A stretch of 64,000 nucleotides of DNA from JAHJUB01 sp041653615 [NCBI: Candidatus Ratteibacteria bacterium] (GTDB lineage: Bacteria; Ratteibacteria; UBA8468; MWAK01). A program made the translations under genes and the position numbers. How positions within the stretch are numbered: the first letter of the stretch is position 1; the number at the start of each line of letters is the position of its first letter. Under the pieces are notes generated by a model. That model searched no databases, had not been told where the DNA came from, and saw only the letters and a list, made by a program, of their open reading frames with translations. Shown piece after piece: positions 63,814-64,000 of the stretch. The stretch covers positions 1 to 64,000 of the forward strand of contig JBAZEZ010000009.1 in NCBI GenBank assembly GCA_041653615.1. Direction: 5' to 3'.

Positions 63814-64000
63814 TAAAAACTTGCGTTCAGCCGCGCCAAGTCCTCCGGCGTATCCACGCACTGGCTGTCAAAAGGGGTGATGACCACCCGGATTTTGGCG
63901 CCGTTTTCCTGCGCGCGCAATTGTTCCAGTTGCTCAATCTCTTCCAGAACACCGGTTGGCCAGGAAGCGAATTTCAGCAAAAAATCCCGCCGGAATCCGT
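63813..64000 (-). CDS. kdsB: 3-deoxy-manno-octulosonate cytidylyltransferase (C-terminal part)
   Basis: The last 61 codons of a gene running off the window. FRRDFLLKFASWPTGVLEEI, then EQLEQLRAQENG and VDTPEDLARL match the KdsB C-terminus. KdsB activates Kdo as CMP-Kdo for LPS, indicating an outer membrane. The TAG stop is 63815-63813. Confidence 0.9.
   Translation of the reverse strand, partial: GFRRDFLLKFASWPTGVLEEIEQLEQLRAQENGAKIRVVITPFDSQCVDTPEDLARLNASF

Overview
The window is a fragment of a bacterial chromosome of moderate GC, densely packed with genes. The cell wall and envelope genes point to a diderm: a murE with the DNPR motif expected for meso-diaminopimelate, kdsB for LPS Kdo, SecDF/SecG, two lipoproteins and several N-methylated pseudopilins. 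The mix of pseudopilins, a LamG-type protein, a URO-D-like/GH95-like pair, GTP-dependent PEPCK and very many small interspersed repeats resembles uncultured PVC-adjacent candidate phyla such as Omnitrophota. That placement is an inference from gene style, not a phylogeny.

Layout. 1-4.6 kb: end of a LamG-type protein, then a URO-D-like methyltransferase and a GH95-like glycosidase. 4.7-15 kb: secG, dnaE, tRNA-Pro, an AcsE-like methyltransferase, xylB, hisI, secD, secF, rsmD. 15.1-22.8 kb: an accessory stretch with a DUF6922/AbiEii toxin-antitoxin-like pair, an XRE regulator, two lipoproteins, small membrane proteins, a HEAT protein and a 1014-residue NlpC/P60-like exported protein. 23-31 kb: P-type ATPase, coaD, rpmF-plsX, def, rplY, pth, malic enzyme. 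31-44 kb (minus): a division/cell-wall cluster (rsmH, ftsL-like, ftsI, murE, murF, mraY) interrupted by a pilin-Ig fusion and followed by three coupled genes, preceded by rnpB, rnhA, a zinc-ribbon coiled coil and divIC. 44-52 kb: glgB, a radical SAM/SPASM protein with a coupled membrane protein, a membrane/XRE pair, an MFS transporter and galT. 52-64 kb (minus): gatA, trmD, rpsP, murA, prmC, prfA, rpmE, a GerMN lipoprotein-like gene, pckG, pyrG, mntP and the 3' end of kdsB.

Functional themes are glycan use (GH95-like, xylB, galT, glgB), peptidoglycan and division, protein export, and translation. Wood-Ljungdahl-type or methionine C1 chemistry is hinted at only by the AcsE-like gene.

The most striking feature is repeat content: at least eight families of small palindromic elements fill nearly every gap. 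Some reach into genes: in-frame copies lie in murF and the P-type ATPase, a related palindrome forms the P3 arm of RNase P RNA, and one family supplies stop codons. Separately, two 167-168 nt elements sit 3 bases after the stop codons of galT and the MFS gene. They fold end to end, their helices covary while the internal loops stay identical, and they are my best candidate for an undescribed structured RNA or mobile hairpin.
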